Positions 27,838 through 36,827 of a DNA stretch of 64,000 nt are shown piece by piece; the stretch's first letter is position 1, and each line of letters opens with the position of its first letter. The translations under genes and the position numbers were made by a program. The stretch is taken from contig CALFNN010000040.1 in assembly GCA_937902925.1 (NCBI GenBank), positions 1 to 64,000 of the forward strand. Direction: 5' to 3'. This DNA is from an uncultured Opitutaceae bacterium. GTDB taxonomy: Bacteria; Verrucomicrobiota; Verrucomicrobiia; Opitutales; Opitutaceae. A model generated the notes under the pieces. The model was given only the letters and a program-made list of their open reading frames with translations, searched no databases and was not told the DNA's origin.

Positions 27838-30351
27838 GTGTTCTTGTCGCCTCCACGGTCACTTCTTTCCTTCGCGCCCGGCTGCTGGCTCCTCCTCGGA
27901 AGCTGGGTTTCCGCCATCTGGGCCGCGCCCTCCGGACTCCCGATCGTTCCGGCGGCCGTTTTCAATGTCGTCAGCTACGGCGCCGTTGGTGATGGCACCA
28001 CCAACAACACCGCCGCGATCCAGGCCGCGCTGAACGCCGCCCGCACCGCCGGCGGCATCGTCGAGTTTCCCGCCGCGCCCGGCTCCTACCGCAGCGGGCC
28101 GATCACGGTCTACAGCCGGACGAACCTCCAGGTCGACGCCGGTGCGACGTTGCAGGCGTTGCCCTTCGGCACCTATCCGAACAGCACGACCTCGCCCTCG
28201 CATTTCATCACGATCAACTCCGGCTCGAACAACGTCGCGATCACCGGCGCCGGCACGATCGACGGCGATGGCGCGGCCTGGTGGGCGGCCTTCAACGCCG
28301 GCACGATCTCCAACCGGCCCCGCCTCATCCAGTGCACCCACGCCGATACCGTGCTCGTATCGGGCCTCACGCTGTCGAACTCGCCGATGTTTCACCTCGC
28401 GCTCAGCACGACCAACAACGTCACCATCGACGGCGTGACGATCACCGCGCCGACGACCGCGCCCAACAGCGACGGCATCGATCCCGGCGGCCTGCACTAC
28501 CTCATCAAGAACTGCACGATTTCCGTCGGTGACGACAACATCGCCATCAAGCCCGGGAGCACGGTCTGCGGCGACATGACTGTCGTCGATTGCACCTTCG
28601 GCACCGGCCACGGACTGTCCATCGGCGGCCAGACCAATCTGGGGCTCGACGGCCTCGTCGTCGACCGTTGCTCGTTCACCGGCACGACCAGCGGCCTGCG
28701 CCTCAAGGCCGACCCGACGCAAGGCGGCCTCGTGCAAAACCTCACCTACTCGAATATCACGATGACCAACGTCCAATATCCCATCGTGTTTTACAGCTAC
28801 TACGTCGACGTCGGGACGCCCGGCGCGGTCAGCGGCTCGAACCAGACCACCGTGGATAAAGTCGCGTCGTGGAACGCCACTCCGCCAAATTCCCTGAAGT
28901 CCTCCACCCTCTCGCGCTGGCAGAACATCACCCTCTCCAACATCACCGCCACCGGCGCGACGGGCTACAGCACGATCTGGGGTCTTCCCCTCGCGACCGC
29001 GCTGATCTCCAATGTCACGCTCGACAACGTTCACCTCTCCGGCTCCGTCGGCCTCGAGATCTTCAACGCGCAGAATGTCCGGTTCACCGGCGACTCCGCC
29101 GTCACCGTTCCGAACGGCGTCCCCGCCTTCGTCACCTACAACGCGCTCGCCATCACGTCGCCGCCCCAAAGCCAGGCCGCCACCGTCGGTTCAACCGCGA
29201 CCTTCACGATCGGCACCACCGGCGTGGGCGGCCTGCAAAACGCCGCTTCCAGCTACCAGTGGAGCTTCAACGGCATCCCGCTCGCCGACGGCGCCTCGTC
29301 CGACGGCACGATCGTTTCGGGTGCCACGACCGCGACGCTCTCGCTCGCCAACGTCCAGCCCTCCGCCGCCGGAAGCTACACGGCCAAGGTCAGCAACGCT
29401 CTCGACACCTACGACGCCACCGTCACGACCCTTGCCGCCGCCAACACGCCCGTCTCCGCGACGAGTTCGCCCGCGTTGCTCGGCGTGTCGACGACGGCCA
29501 AGGTGATCGGCGCCGGGCAGGAGTTGCAGCCGACCGACATCGTCCATCCCAACGGAAATATCTTCGACCAGGTGCTGCTCACGGGCGCGGCGGCGACGAT
29601 CACCGCCGACACCAACCAGGTCACGCGGCTCTCCTACGTCGATCTCAGCGATGACATCGTGCAGGTCGAGTTCAGCGGCGCGGGCGCGCTCTCGCTGCTC
29701 CTCGACAACTCGTCTGGTCCAGCCGCCGCGGTGAATTACTACCAACCAACCGTCGCCTACATGAAGGGGCACGCGGGCATCGTGATCACTGGCGCGAACG
29801 AAACGACCAACGTCTCCGTCTTCACCGTGGGCCGCGCCACCGCGTTCGATCCGACCGGCGCTTACAACATTCTCCTGCCTCCTGGCGCGACGAACGACCC
29901 CGCGGTCAACGGCAGTCCGCTTTTTCAGGGTCACACCTCGACCAGCTACGACGGCGTCGCGGACATCGCGTTCATCGCGATCTCCAGCACAAACGGAAAA
30001 TTCGGCGGCGTGCGCACCTCCAACGCCAGCTACGTCGCCACCAGCGGGCTTGCCGGCATCTACGCGCCCGGCGTGCAATTCACCGGTCCGGTCTTCGTCG
30101 GCAACATCAACGCGTCCGGCTCGGCCACGCCCGTGATCATGATCGGGTCCTCTGCCGACACCCGGATCACCGGCGGCGATCTGCTCCAGTCCAACGGCCA
30201 GCCCGTCGTCGTCAGCGGCCTCGCCCGGCTCAACTTCACCGCCGGCGTCACGTCGGCCGGCACCACCCTCCCGGCGCAGACCAACAAGGCTCACCTCCAG
30301 CAAAACGGCGCCGACGTGACCGCGCAAGTCGTGGCGAACGCCGCCCCGTAG
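27838..30351 (+). CDS. Secreted GH28 polygalacturonase-type glycoside hydrolase with Ig-like region
   Basis: An 837-residue protein starting at GTG 27838, directly before a signal peptide (LLSFAPGCWLLLGSWVSAIWA); a TTG at 27808 is the alternative. The pectate-lyase-3/GH28 beta-helix occupies about residues 40-440 and begins FNVVSYGAVGDGTTNNTAAI. GH28 catalytic sets are present: D212 in NSDGIDPG, D232-D233 in GDDNIAI and H258 in GTGHGLSIGG. It should hydrolyse alpha-1,4-galacturonan or a related alpha-linked uronide or rhamnoside. An Ig-like segment follows (about 445-545, with SYQWSFNGIPLADGASSDG), then an uncharacterised beta-rich C-terminus of about 290 residues. It fits upstream of KDG kinase in pectin use. 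Confidence 0.85.
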   Translation: MFLSPPRSLLSFAPGCWLLLGSWVSAIWAAPSGLPIVPAAVFNVVSYGAVGDGTTNNTAAIQAALNAARTAGGIVEFPAAPGSYRSGPITVYSRTNLQVDAGATLQALPFGTYPNSTTSPSHFITINSGSNNVAITGAGTIDGDGAAWWAAFNAGTISNRPRLIQCTHADTVLVSGLTLSNSPMFHLALSTTNNVTIDGVTITAPTTAPNSDGIDPGGLHYLIKNCTISVGDDNIAIKPGSTVCGDMTVVDCTFGTGHGLSIGGQTNLGLDGLVVDRCSFTGTTSGLRLKADPTQGGLVQNLTYSNITMTNVQYPIVFYSYYVDVGTPGAVSGSNQTTVDKVASWNATPPNSLKSSTLSRWQNITLSNITATGATGYSTIWGLPLATALISNVTLDNVHLSGSVGLEIFNAQNVRFTGDSAVTVPNGVPAFVTYNALAITSPPQSQAATVGSTATFTIGTTGVGGLQNAASSYQWSFNGIPLADGASSDGTIVSGATTATLSLANVQPSAAGSYTAKVSNALDTYDATVTTLAAANTPVSATSSPALLGVSTTAKVIGAGQELQPTDIVHPNGNIFDQVLLTGAAATITADTNQVTRLSYVDLSDDIVQVEFSGAGALSLLLDNSSGPAAAVNYYQPTVAYMKGHAGIVITGANETTNVSVFTVGRATAFDPTGAYNILLPPGATNDPAVNGSPLFQGHTSTSYDGVADIAFIAISSTNGKFGGVRTSNASYVATSGLAGIYAPGVQFTGPVFVGNINASGSATPVIMIGSSADTRITGGDLLQSNGQPVVVSGLARLNFTAGVTSAGTTLPAQTNKAHLQQNGADVTAQVVANAAP

Positions 30352-30539
30352 CTTCCGGCGGCCTCGCTCGCGACCGACGTCGCCCGAAGCGTTCCGTCGC
30401 TCGGCTCGCCGGCCCCGCGGCCGCGAGATGCGAGTTGCACAGTTTATTTACACATCTCTGGCCGGGTGCGGCCCTTGGCGACTTAAGAACGCCCGGCCGT
30501 GGCCGCTATTGCTTTCGCGACCGTCTGCGTCGGCTCGTC

Positions 30540-30995
30540 ATGTTTTCCCAACCATCATCGTCCGTCGCTCCTTCTTCGCCCCCGGCGGCGCCTGGCCCCA
30601 ATCCGATCACGCCAACCCCGCGCGGCCTGATTCTCGTGGTCGACGACTCCGCCATGATCCGCGCGGCTGTCGGCAAGACGCTCCACGGCGCCGGTTACGA
30701 GACGCTTTTCGCCGTCAACGGCCGCGACGGCCTCGCTGTCTGGGAGCGGGACAAGGCGCGCATCACGCTCGTCCTCTCCGATGTGTTCATGCCCGAGATG
30801 GACGGTCTCACCATGGCGGGCGAACTCCGCCGCCGCCATCGCACGCTGCCCGTCGTGCTCATGAGCAGCAAACTCGATGAGGACAGCCGCTGGGTCGCCG
30901 AGGAGGCGGGATTCCGCCTGTTGCCGAAACCTTTTCGCGATGCCCTCCTGCTCGAGCTCATCGCCCGCATGATTCGCCTGCGCGCCGGCGGTTGA
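30540..30995 (+). CDS. Single-domain response regulator (CheY-like)
   Basis: A 151-residue protein: a Pro/Ser-rich tail of about 28 residues followed by one receiver domain. The acidic pair lies in LILVVDDSAMIR, the phospho-acceptor Asp in LVLSDVFMPEMDG, the Ser switch in LMSSK and the Lys in LPKPF. No output domain is present, so it acts through a partner protein. Its end meets the next gene: the TGA stop overlaps a possible TTG start of the cNMP-binding membrane protein, and that gene's ATG lies 15 bases on. The two are therefore probably co-translated and functionally linked. No histidine kinase is adjacent; the kinase operon starts 9 kb away. Confidence 0.85.
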   Translation: MFSQPSSSVAPSSPPAAPGPNPITPTPRGLILVVDDSAMIRAAVGKTLHGAGYETLFAVNGRDGLAVWERDKARITLVLSDVFMPEMDGLTMAGELRRRHRTLPVVLMSSKLDEDSRWVAEEAGFRLLPKPFRDALLLELIARMIRLRAGG

Positions 30996-31009
30996 CGCGC
31001 GCGATTGCG

Positions 31010-32986
31010 ATGCATCTCGAAAGCAATCTCCTGCTCACCGCGGAAACGCTCCACCTGGAGCCCGGCCTCGTCCGTGGCCGGACGGTCCGCGGCGCCCTCG
31101 CCCTCAAGCGGGTCGCGTCGGGAACGTATCTCCTCGTCAACGAACTCCAGGCCCGGGTCCTCGATGAGTTCACGTCGCCGCGTAACGTGCCGGACGCGCT
31201 CGAGAGCTGCATCCGCCAGCGCATTTGTCCGCCGCTGCGCGAATTCTACGACCTGATCCTGAAGGCCCACCACGCCGGCGTCCTGCGCAGCGAGGAACTC
31301 GATCCCACGGGACCGGCTCCAATCCCGCGCCCGGCCGTGCGCTGGTTTGTCCCGCTGCCGCCCGCGGGCGGTGTTGCCCTGGCCGGCGCCGGCGCAATCG
31401 CCACCCTCGTCGCCCTCGCGCTGTGGCTTCCGGCGGTGCCCCGGGATCGCGCCGATTTTCTTCGCGGCTGGCTCGCAGTCTGCGGCGCCCTGAGCGCCGG
31501 GCACCTGCTCGCGGCCTCGGCGCTGCGCGGCGCCGGCTGCGAGGTGCACCGGCCCCGCCTGCGGTGGCTCACGCTTGCGCCCCATTTCGCCGTCGAACTG
31601 GAGGACCGCTGCATGGCCGGCCGGATGGGTCGCGCGGCGGTCCTGGCGCTGACGATTCTGCCGCTCGGCCTCGCGACCGCCGCCGGCCTCTGGCGGCACC
31701 AGCCCTGGGTGTTTCCGCCGCTCGTCGCGCTTTTCTTTTTTTGCCGGCCCATCGGGGACACGGTGACCGGCAATCTTCTCTTGTTGCTCCGCCGCGAACC
31801 GGTGCTTGCGACCGACGGCGCGCCACTCTTCGACGCCCGGCTCAGCCTCGTCGAATTGTGGCGCGTCGCTTGGCGGCGTTTCGATCTGCGGGTGACCGTC
31901 CTTCAGTTCGCGCTCGGGATCGGATGGGCCCTGGGTTTCAGTTTCGTTGTCGACCGCACCGCGCACCTCGGCCTCTGGCAACGACTGCTCGCCTGGCCCA
32001 ACCGCCAGACGGACTTCACCGCGGCGGGCATCGTGGCGGGCGGCGTCGTGGCGTTTTGGATCGCGACCAGCCTGCAGTATCGCGTCATCGACGCCAGTGT
32101 CGCCGCGTGGCGCCGTGGCACCGCCGAGCTCCGTCGCTGGCGCGCCGCCAGGGGGCCGGCCTCCGACCCGGTCGAGCTCGAGGCGCTCATCCGCCGCAAT
32201 CCGCTTCTGCGCCGCCTCGACCCGGATGTGCAGGCGGAACTCGTCGGACTCCTGCAACCGCTCCGCGCCCGTCCGTGGCGCAAGCTGGTCACCTTCGACG
32301 AAACACCCGCGACCGTCGGCTTCATTCTCACGGGACGCGCCACCGTTTACCAACGGCTGAAATCCGGTCGCAAGGCGCGTTTCTTCGGAATCATCGACGG
32401 CGATCTCTTCGGCGCCCACAAGCTCGTCGATCCCCACGGCGCGAGCCTCGAGGTGCGGACCAACACCCCGGTCGTGGCCGTGACCCTGGGTCGCGAGGAT
32501 TTTCAGCGCCTGGTCGTCGACACCCTCGGCGTGCCCGCGGTCTGCCGCTATGTGCACAACCACCTCTTTCTCCATCGCGCCGCGGCGCTCTGCGCCGACT
32601 GGCGGCCGGCCGCGATCGCGCGCTTCGCCGAGCTCGCGACAACCGCCACGCATTCCGCGGGCGGCAAGATCATCCTGCAGGGCCAGGAGGTCGGCAGCCT
32701 CCACGTGCTCTACGAGGGCCAGGCCCGCGCCCTCAAGGACCGCAAGCCGGTCGCGCGCCTGCGCCCCGGCGATTTCTTTGGCGAGATCAGCCTGCTGCAA
32801 ACGAGCGCGGCGACCGCCGACGTCGAGACGACCGAGGATACCAGCTGTCTCGTCGTCAACCGGGTCGAGTTCATCCGTTTCATCTCCCGCAACCAGCACG
32901 TCGCGCTGCAACTCGAACGCCTGTGTTCGAAGCGGCTCGGCCACCCGATTTTTCCTCTCGACCATCAGTCGTTCGACGTGCGGTAG
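31010..32986 (+). CDS. PqqD-like / degenerate M50-like membrane protein with two cNMP-binding domains
   Basis: A 658-residue protein with an unusual domain order. Residues 1-75 resemble a PqqD-like winged helix (LHLEPGLVRGRTVRG, then LLVNELQARVLDEF). Residues 110-365 hold about six membrane helices arranged like an M50 site-2 protease, but where HExxH should be it reads SAGHLLAASALRG, so zinc catalysis is unlikely. The C-terminus carries two cyclic-nucleotide-binding domains (about 390-510 and 530-640), the second with the phosphate-cassette-like LRPGDFFGEISLLQTSAATA. ATG 31010 is chosen; TTG 30992 would overlap the response regulator stop. It could be a cAMP-gated membrane scaffold. cAMP could come from the cyclase at 15 kb. 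Confidence 0.65.
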   Translation: MHLESNLLLTAETLHLEPGLVRGRTVRGALALKRVASGTYLLVNELQARVLDEFTSPRNVPDALESCIRQRICPPLREFYDLILKAHHAGVLRSEELDPTGPAPIPRPAVRWFVPLPPAGGVALAGAGAIATLVALALWLPAVPRDRADFLRGWLAVCGALSAGHLLAASALRGAGCEVHRPRLRWLTLAPHFAVELEDRCMAGRMGRAAVLALTILPLGLATAAGLWRHQPWVFPPLVALFFFCRPIGDTVTGNLLLLLRREPVLATDGAPLFDARLSLVELWRVAWRRFDLRVTVLQFALGIGWALGFSFVVDRTAHLGLWQRLLAWPNRQTDFTAAGIVAGGVVAFWIATSLQYRVIDASVAAWRRGTAELRRWRAARGPASDPVELEALIRRNPLLRRLDPDVQAELVGLLQPLRARPWRKLVTFDETPATVGFILTGRATVYQRLKSGRKARFFGIIDGDLFGAHKLVDPHGASLEVRTNTPVVAVTLGREDFQRLVVDTLGVPAVCRYVHNHLFLHRAAALCADWRPAAIARFAELATTATHSAGGKIILQGQEVGSLHVLYEGQARALKDRKPVARLRPGDFFGEISLLQTSAATADVETTEDTSCLVVNRVEFIRFISRNQHVALQLERLCSKRLGHPIFPLDHQSFDVR

Positions 32987-32993
32987 CGGGGCC

Positions 32994-33031
32994 GCGGGCG
33001 GCGCGGAGCGAACTTTCTCCGCACCGCCCGC
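32994..33031. terminator. Bidirectional stem-loop between convergent genes
   Basis: Fifteen-base GC-rich arms (32994-33008 and 33017-33031) pair with one mismatch around an 8-base loop. It sits between the stops of the cNMP-binding protein and the beta-galactosidase. There is no T-run, but position and stability fit a shared transcription end. Confidence 0.55.
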
Positions 33032-33040
33032 GCACCCGGC

Positions 33041-34894
33041 CTACCGCCCGGGATCCAGCTCCGGCCGCAGTTCGTTGAGGATCGGCTTGTCCAGGCCGGC
33101 GAGCATCGGTCTGGCAGGCCCCTCGAGATCGAGCACGATCACCTCGTTGCGACCGGCGTGCAGCCATGAGCGCGGCACGTAGGCCGTCTGCGTCGGGCCG
33201 ATGTTCCAGAAGCGCGCCAGGCACCGGCCGTTGATCCACACCACGCCTTTGCCCCAGGAATAAAGATCCAGGAAGGTGTCGGCCGGAATCTTCATCTCGA
33301 AACTCCCGCGCCAGAACGCCGGCCCTTTTTCTTCGCCGGTCCCCGCGGTTTTCCATTTCAGGCCGGCCAGCATCGGCAACTCGAGGCCCAGCGGGTAAAC
33401 CCGCCATGGCGTCACCTCGGTCGCCGCGCCATCCGCCACCACACGCACCGGACCCTGCAGTCCTTTGCGATCGTGGATCTCCCTGCCGAAATTGATGTGC
33501 CCCGCGGCCTCGACCAGCACGTCGAGCCGCGACTCCGCCGCGCGCGCCGGCAATTGCATTTGCATCGCCTTCCCGCGCCGGTCCAGTTCCCCGACCGGCC
33601 GGCCATCGATGAACACCCACATGAAATCGTGCGGTTGTCCCAGCTCGAGTGCCGCCGCGGGACCCGCCGGCAGCGCGGCGCGATACACGATGCAGCCGCG
33701 ACCCTGGTCGTAGGCCTCCATGTTGCGCGGCGCGGCATCCGCGATGGGCACCGGCAGGTTGTCGAACACCGCGGCACGCTCGGTCAGCAGGAAGGGATCG
33801 ACATTCGTCACCGGGTTGGCCGCCGGGGGCTCGGGCAGCGTCTCGCCGGGCGCGAGGTATTTTTTGATCAGCTCGCGCGTCGCCGCGAATTTTTCCGTCG
33901 CCCAGCCCGCCTCGCTGATTGGCGCGTCGTAGTCGTAGCTGCTCGTGTCGGGCTTGAACGGCCGGTCGGTGCCGGACCAGAGCCCGAAGGTCGTCCCGCC
34001 GTGGGCCATGTAGATGCTGAACGACGCACCCACCTTCAGCATGTATTCGAGGTCGGCGAGGTAACGCGGCGTGTTGCCCGTGTGATGCTCCACGCCCCAC
34101 GTGTCGAACCATCCCGGATAAAATTCGCCGCACATCGGCGGACCCTTCGGCTGCACCGCGCGCAACGCTGCGAACCCCTTCTCCGGGTCCTTGCCGAAAT
34201 TCACGACTTGAAACAAGTCGCTGCGCAATCCGTTCTTCAGGTCGCCGGGTGGATTGCACGCGAAGAGCGGCACGTCGAAGCCGCCGTCGAGCAGCGCCTG
34301 CCGCATCGCGCCCATGTAGTCCGCGTCCTTGCCGTAGGAGCCATATTCGTTCTCGACCTGCACGAGCAGAATCGGCCCGCCGTGCGTCACCTGCTGCGGC
34401 CCGAGCACGCGGCCGACTTCCTTCAGCCATGCGCGCGCCGGCGTCATAAAATCCGGGTCGAGCGAGCGCAGGCGGATGTCCGGTTTCTTCAACAGCCACC
34501 ACGGCAGACCGCCCCCGTCCCACTCCGCGCACGCATACGGTCCCGGCCGCAGGATGACCCACAGGCCCTCCTCCTGCGCGATCCGGCAGAACTCGGCCGC
34601 GTCCGCCTGGCCGCTCCAGTCGTAGACGCCTGGCCGCCACTCGTGGAAATTCCAAAACAAATAGGCGCACACCGCGTTGAGTCCCATCGCGCGGCACATC
34701 TGAAGCCGCTGGCGCCATTCCGCGCGCGGCATCCGGGCGAAATGGATCTCGCCGCACCGGATCTGCAGCGGCTTGCCGTCGAGCAGGAAATCTTTGTCGC
34801 CGATGGCAAACGTGTGCCGCGGCGACTGGGCCGCAACCGTCGTCAGAACCCCGAGGCAGACCAGACCAGTGAGCAGACGGGTAAGAGCGCGCAT
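33041..34894 (-). CDS. Secreted GH35 beta-galactosidase
   Basis: A 617-residue enzyme with a signal peptide (LLTGLVCLGVLTTVAAQS). It would remove terminal beta-linked galactose from plant or algal oligosaccharides in the periplasm. The TIM barrel starts FLLDGKPLQIRCGEIHFARM, typical of GH35. The acid/base is E183 in VQVENEYGS and the nucleophile E257 in MCGEFYPGWFD. The C-terminal jelly-roll domains include VVWINGRCLARFWNIGPTQT. The length is normal for bacterial GH35 enzymes. The fucosidase gene lies 121 bases upstream on the same strand, and both appear to belong to one glycan-degradation unit. Exact linkage preference cannot be told. Confidence 0.92.
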   Translation of the reverse strand: MRALTRLLTGLVCLGVLTTVAAQSPRHTFAIGDKDFLLDGKPLQIRCGEIHFARMPRAEWRQRLQMCRAMGLNAVCAYLFWNFHEWRPGVYDWSGQADAAEFCRIAQEEGLWVILRPGPYACAEWDGGGLPWWLLKKPDIRLRSLDPDFMTPARAWLKEVGRVLGPQQVTHGGPILLVQVENEYGSYGKDADYMGAMRQALLDGGFDVPLFACNPPGDLKNGLRSDLFQVVNFGKDPEKGFAALRAVQPKGPPMCGEFYPGWFDTWGVEHHTGNTPRYLADLEYMLKVGASFSIYMAHGGTTFGLWSGTDRPFKPDTSSYDYDAPISEAGWATEKFAATRELIKKYLAPGETLPEPPAANPVTNVDPFLLTERAAVFDNLPVPIADAAPRNMEAYDQGRGCIVYRAALPAGPAAALELGQPHDFMWVFIDGRPVGELDRRGKAMQMQLPARAAESRLDVLVEAAGHINFGREIHDRKGLQGPVRVVADGAATEVTPWRVYPLGLELPMLAGLKWKTAGTGEEKGPAFWRGSFEMKIPADTFLDLYSWGKGVVWINGRCLARFWNIGPTQTAYVPRSWLHAGRNEVIVLDLEGPARPMLAGLDKPILNELRPELDPGR

Positions 34895-35015
34895 CGTGAA
34901 GGACGCGAGGCTAGGCGCTGCCCGCCACCCGAGACGAGCCTATTGAGGTTGAGGGGCAACCGCCTGACGAATCCCCACGCCCCCCGCGCTCCCGCGACCG
35001 GCGGTTCCGCGAGGT

Positions 35016-36431
35016 TCAGTTGCTTCCCTTTGCCCGCACCGCATCCCCCTCGATCTCGAGGCAAAGCACGTTGGCCGTCGCATCCGGCCCCTGCCGCTGC
35101 ACGCGCACCGTGCGGATGCCATTCACGATCTCGATGCCGCAGGGCGCCCGCTTCGGATCGCCGAGAATGTAGGCCCGGGTGATTTTGTTTTCGAACGCCG
35201 GCAGCTCGATCGTCCCGCGGCGGTCGCCGAAATAGAAGAAATAAAGTTTCCCCGGCTTTGTCGTGCAGCGCCAGAGCGACAGCGTCAGGAAAAGCGGCTG
35301 TCCGTTGCGGTCCTTTTGGGTGGGACTGAATTCGCCGAACTCGGCACCGAACGGCGAACGGCCCGCTCCGTAAACCGCCTCGCCGTTCACCTTCAGCCAG
35401 TCGCCCACGACCCGCAGGTTATCCGCGCACGCCGGCGGAATCTCCCCGGTGGCATCGGGCCCGACGTTCAACAGGAAATTTCCACCCTTGCTCACCACGT
35501 CGACCAGCTTGAACAAAATTTCCGTCGGCGACTTCCAGTCCCGGTCGTCGCGGCGGTAGCCCCAGGTGTGGTTGATCGTCATTGGCGTCTCCCAGTCGCC
35601 TTCCGCCGTCAGGTTCGGCACGGTGTTGTCGTCGGTGGTCTCGTAGTCGCCCGCGTGGCCCAGCCGTCCATCGATGAGGCACGCCGGTTGCAGCTCGTGG
35701 ACGAGGTCCACGAAGCGCCGGCCGCGTTCGGCGGTCATCATCTGCGGCGTATCGAACCAGATGCAGCTCACCGGGCCGTAGTGTGTCAGCAGCTCGCGCA
35801 CCTGCGGCTCGGCCTTCTCGCGCAAATAGCGGTCGTAGGCGCCGTCGCGGTCTTTCTGCGGATCGGGCCCGAAGTCCCACGTGTTCCCCGCGCCGCCCGG
35901 CTCGTGCCAGTCCTGCGCCTGCGAATAATAAAACCCCAGTCGCAGCCCGTGCTTCGCGCAGGCCGCCGCGAGTTCGGCCAGCGCGTCGCGGCCGAACGGC
36001 GTCGCCTCCGCCACGTTGAACGGGCTGACCGTCGAGCGATACATCGCGAACCCGTCATGGTGCTTCGCCGTGATCACGAGATATTTCATGCCCGCGTCCT
36101 GCGCGAGCTTCACCCACGCCTCGGCATCGAATTTCTGCGGATTCCATTCGTGGGCGAGCGCCGCGTAGTCCGCCGCGGGAATCTTCGCGTGCTGCATGAT
36201 CCATTCGCCGAAGCCCGGCTGCCGCGCGCCGTGCCAGTAGCCCGCCGGGATCGCGTAGAGTCCCCAGTGGATGAAGAGCCCGTATTTCGCCTCGCGAAAC
36301 CACGCCATCCGCTCGTCCTGCGCCGCGCTCGGCCTCGCCATTCCGGCCGTTTCCCCCGCCGCGAGCGGCACGGCGCCGAAAAATTGTGCCAGACACGGCA
36401 GGAACAAGATGAAACAGGGGCGCAATTTCAT
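35016..36431 (-). CDS. Secreted GH29 alpha-L-fucosidase
   Basis: A 471-residue enzyme with a signal peptide (MKLRPCFILFLPCLAQFFGA). It would release alpha-L-fucose from glycans such as xyloglucan, RG-I/II or fucoidan-type chains. GH29 signatures are WFREAKYGLFIHWGLYAIP near residue 44, AKHHDGFAMY near residue 122 and the nucleophile D227 in CIWFDTPQMM. The general acid is less conserved in this family and was not assigned. ATG 36431 is chosen because AAGGGG lies eleven bases upstream; ATG 36446 is in frame. It is followed by the GH35 gene and is divergent from a small membrane protein gene. No sulfatase gene is adjacent. Confidence 0.92.
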   Translation of the reverse strand: MKLRPCFILFLPCLAQFFGAVPLAAGETAGMARPSAAQDERMAWFREAKYGLFIHWGLYAIPAGYWHGARQPGFGEWIMQHAKIPAADYAALAHEWNPQKFDAEAWVKLAQDAGMKYLVITAKHHDGFAMYRSTVSPFNVAEATPFGRDALAELAAACAKHGLRLGFYYSQAQDWHEPGGAGNTWDFGPDPQKDRDGAYDRYLREKAEPQVRELLTHYGPVSCIWFDTPQMMTAERGRRFVDLVHELQPACLIDGRLGHAGDYETTDDNTVPNLTAEGDWETPMTINHTWGYRRDDRDWKSPTEILFKLVDVVSKGGNFLLNVGPDATGEIPPACADNLRVVGDWLKVNGEAVYGAGRSPFGAEFGEFSPTQKDRNGQPLFLTLSLWRCTTKPGKLYFFYFGDRRGTIELPAFENKITRAYILGDPKRAPCGIEIVNGIRTVRVQRQGPDATANVLCLEIEGDAVRAKGSN

Positions 36432-36580
36432 GGATCGCCCCTTCATTCATGGCGGCAGTCGGCCCGGCGGCAAACCCGGACATCACCGATTTGCGCCCAA
36501 TCGGGAACTTTGGCCGCCGGTGTCATACCATGAGCTGGAGTTCCGTCCGCCTTTGCTCGCGAACTCAATCCCCTCCCACC

Positions 36581-36736
36581 ATGGCTCACCTCTTCCTCGC
36601 CATCTTTCTCCTCGTGTTCGGACTGAACATCCTTGTGGGCATTTCGATTCCCACGTGGGTGATCGGCCTGCTGGCCGTGATCGCCGGCGCGCTCCTGCTG
36701 CTGGATCGTGTCGGCCCCGGCCGCAGGCAGTCGTAG
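36581..36736 (+). CDS. Small hydrophobic membrane protein, unknown
   Basis: A 51-residue protein, MAHLFLAIFLLVFGLNILVG and IPTWVIGLLAVIAGALLLL, with two membrane helices joined by a short turn and a basic C-terminal tail (DRVGPGRRQS). It resembles the many tiny two-helix proteins of unknown function in bacteria. It lies between the fucosidase (divergent) and an esterase gene 91 bases downstream. The frame remains open upstream to 36449, but that part looks non-coding. Confidence 0.5.
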   Translation: MAHLFLAIFLLVFGLNILVGISIPTWVIGLLAVIAGALLLLDRVGPGRRQS

Positions 36737-36827
36737 ACCGTTCTTCGCCGGCCCGCCTCGGCGCAGCGGAACGAAGCGGCCGCGCTTTCGCCTGTAAATT
36801 CGCTCCGATTTGGCGAGACTCGCCGGG

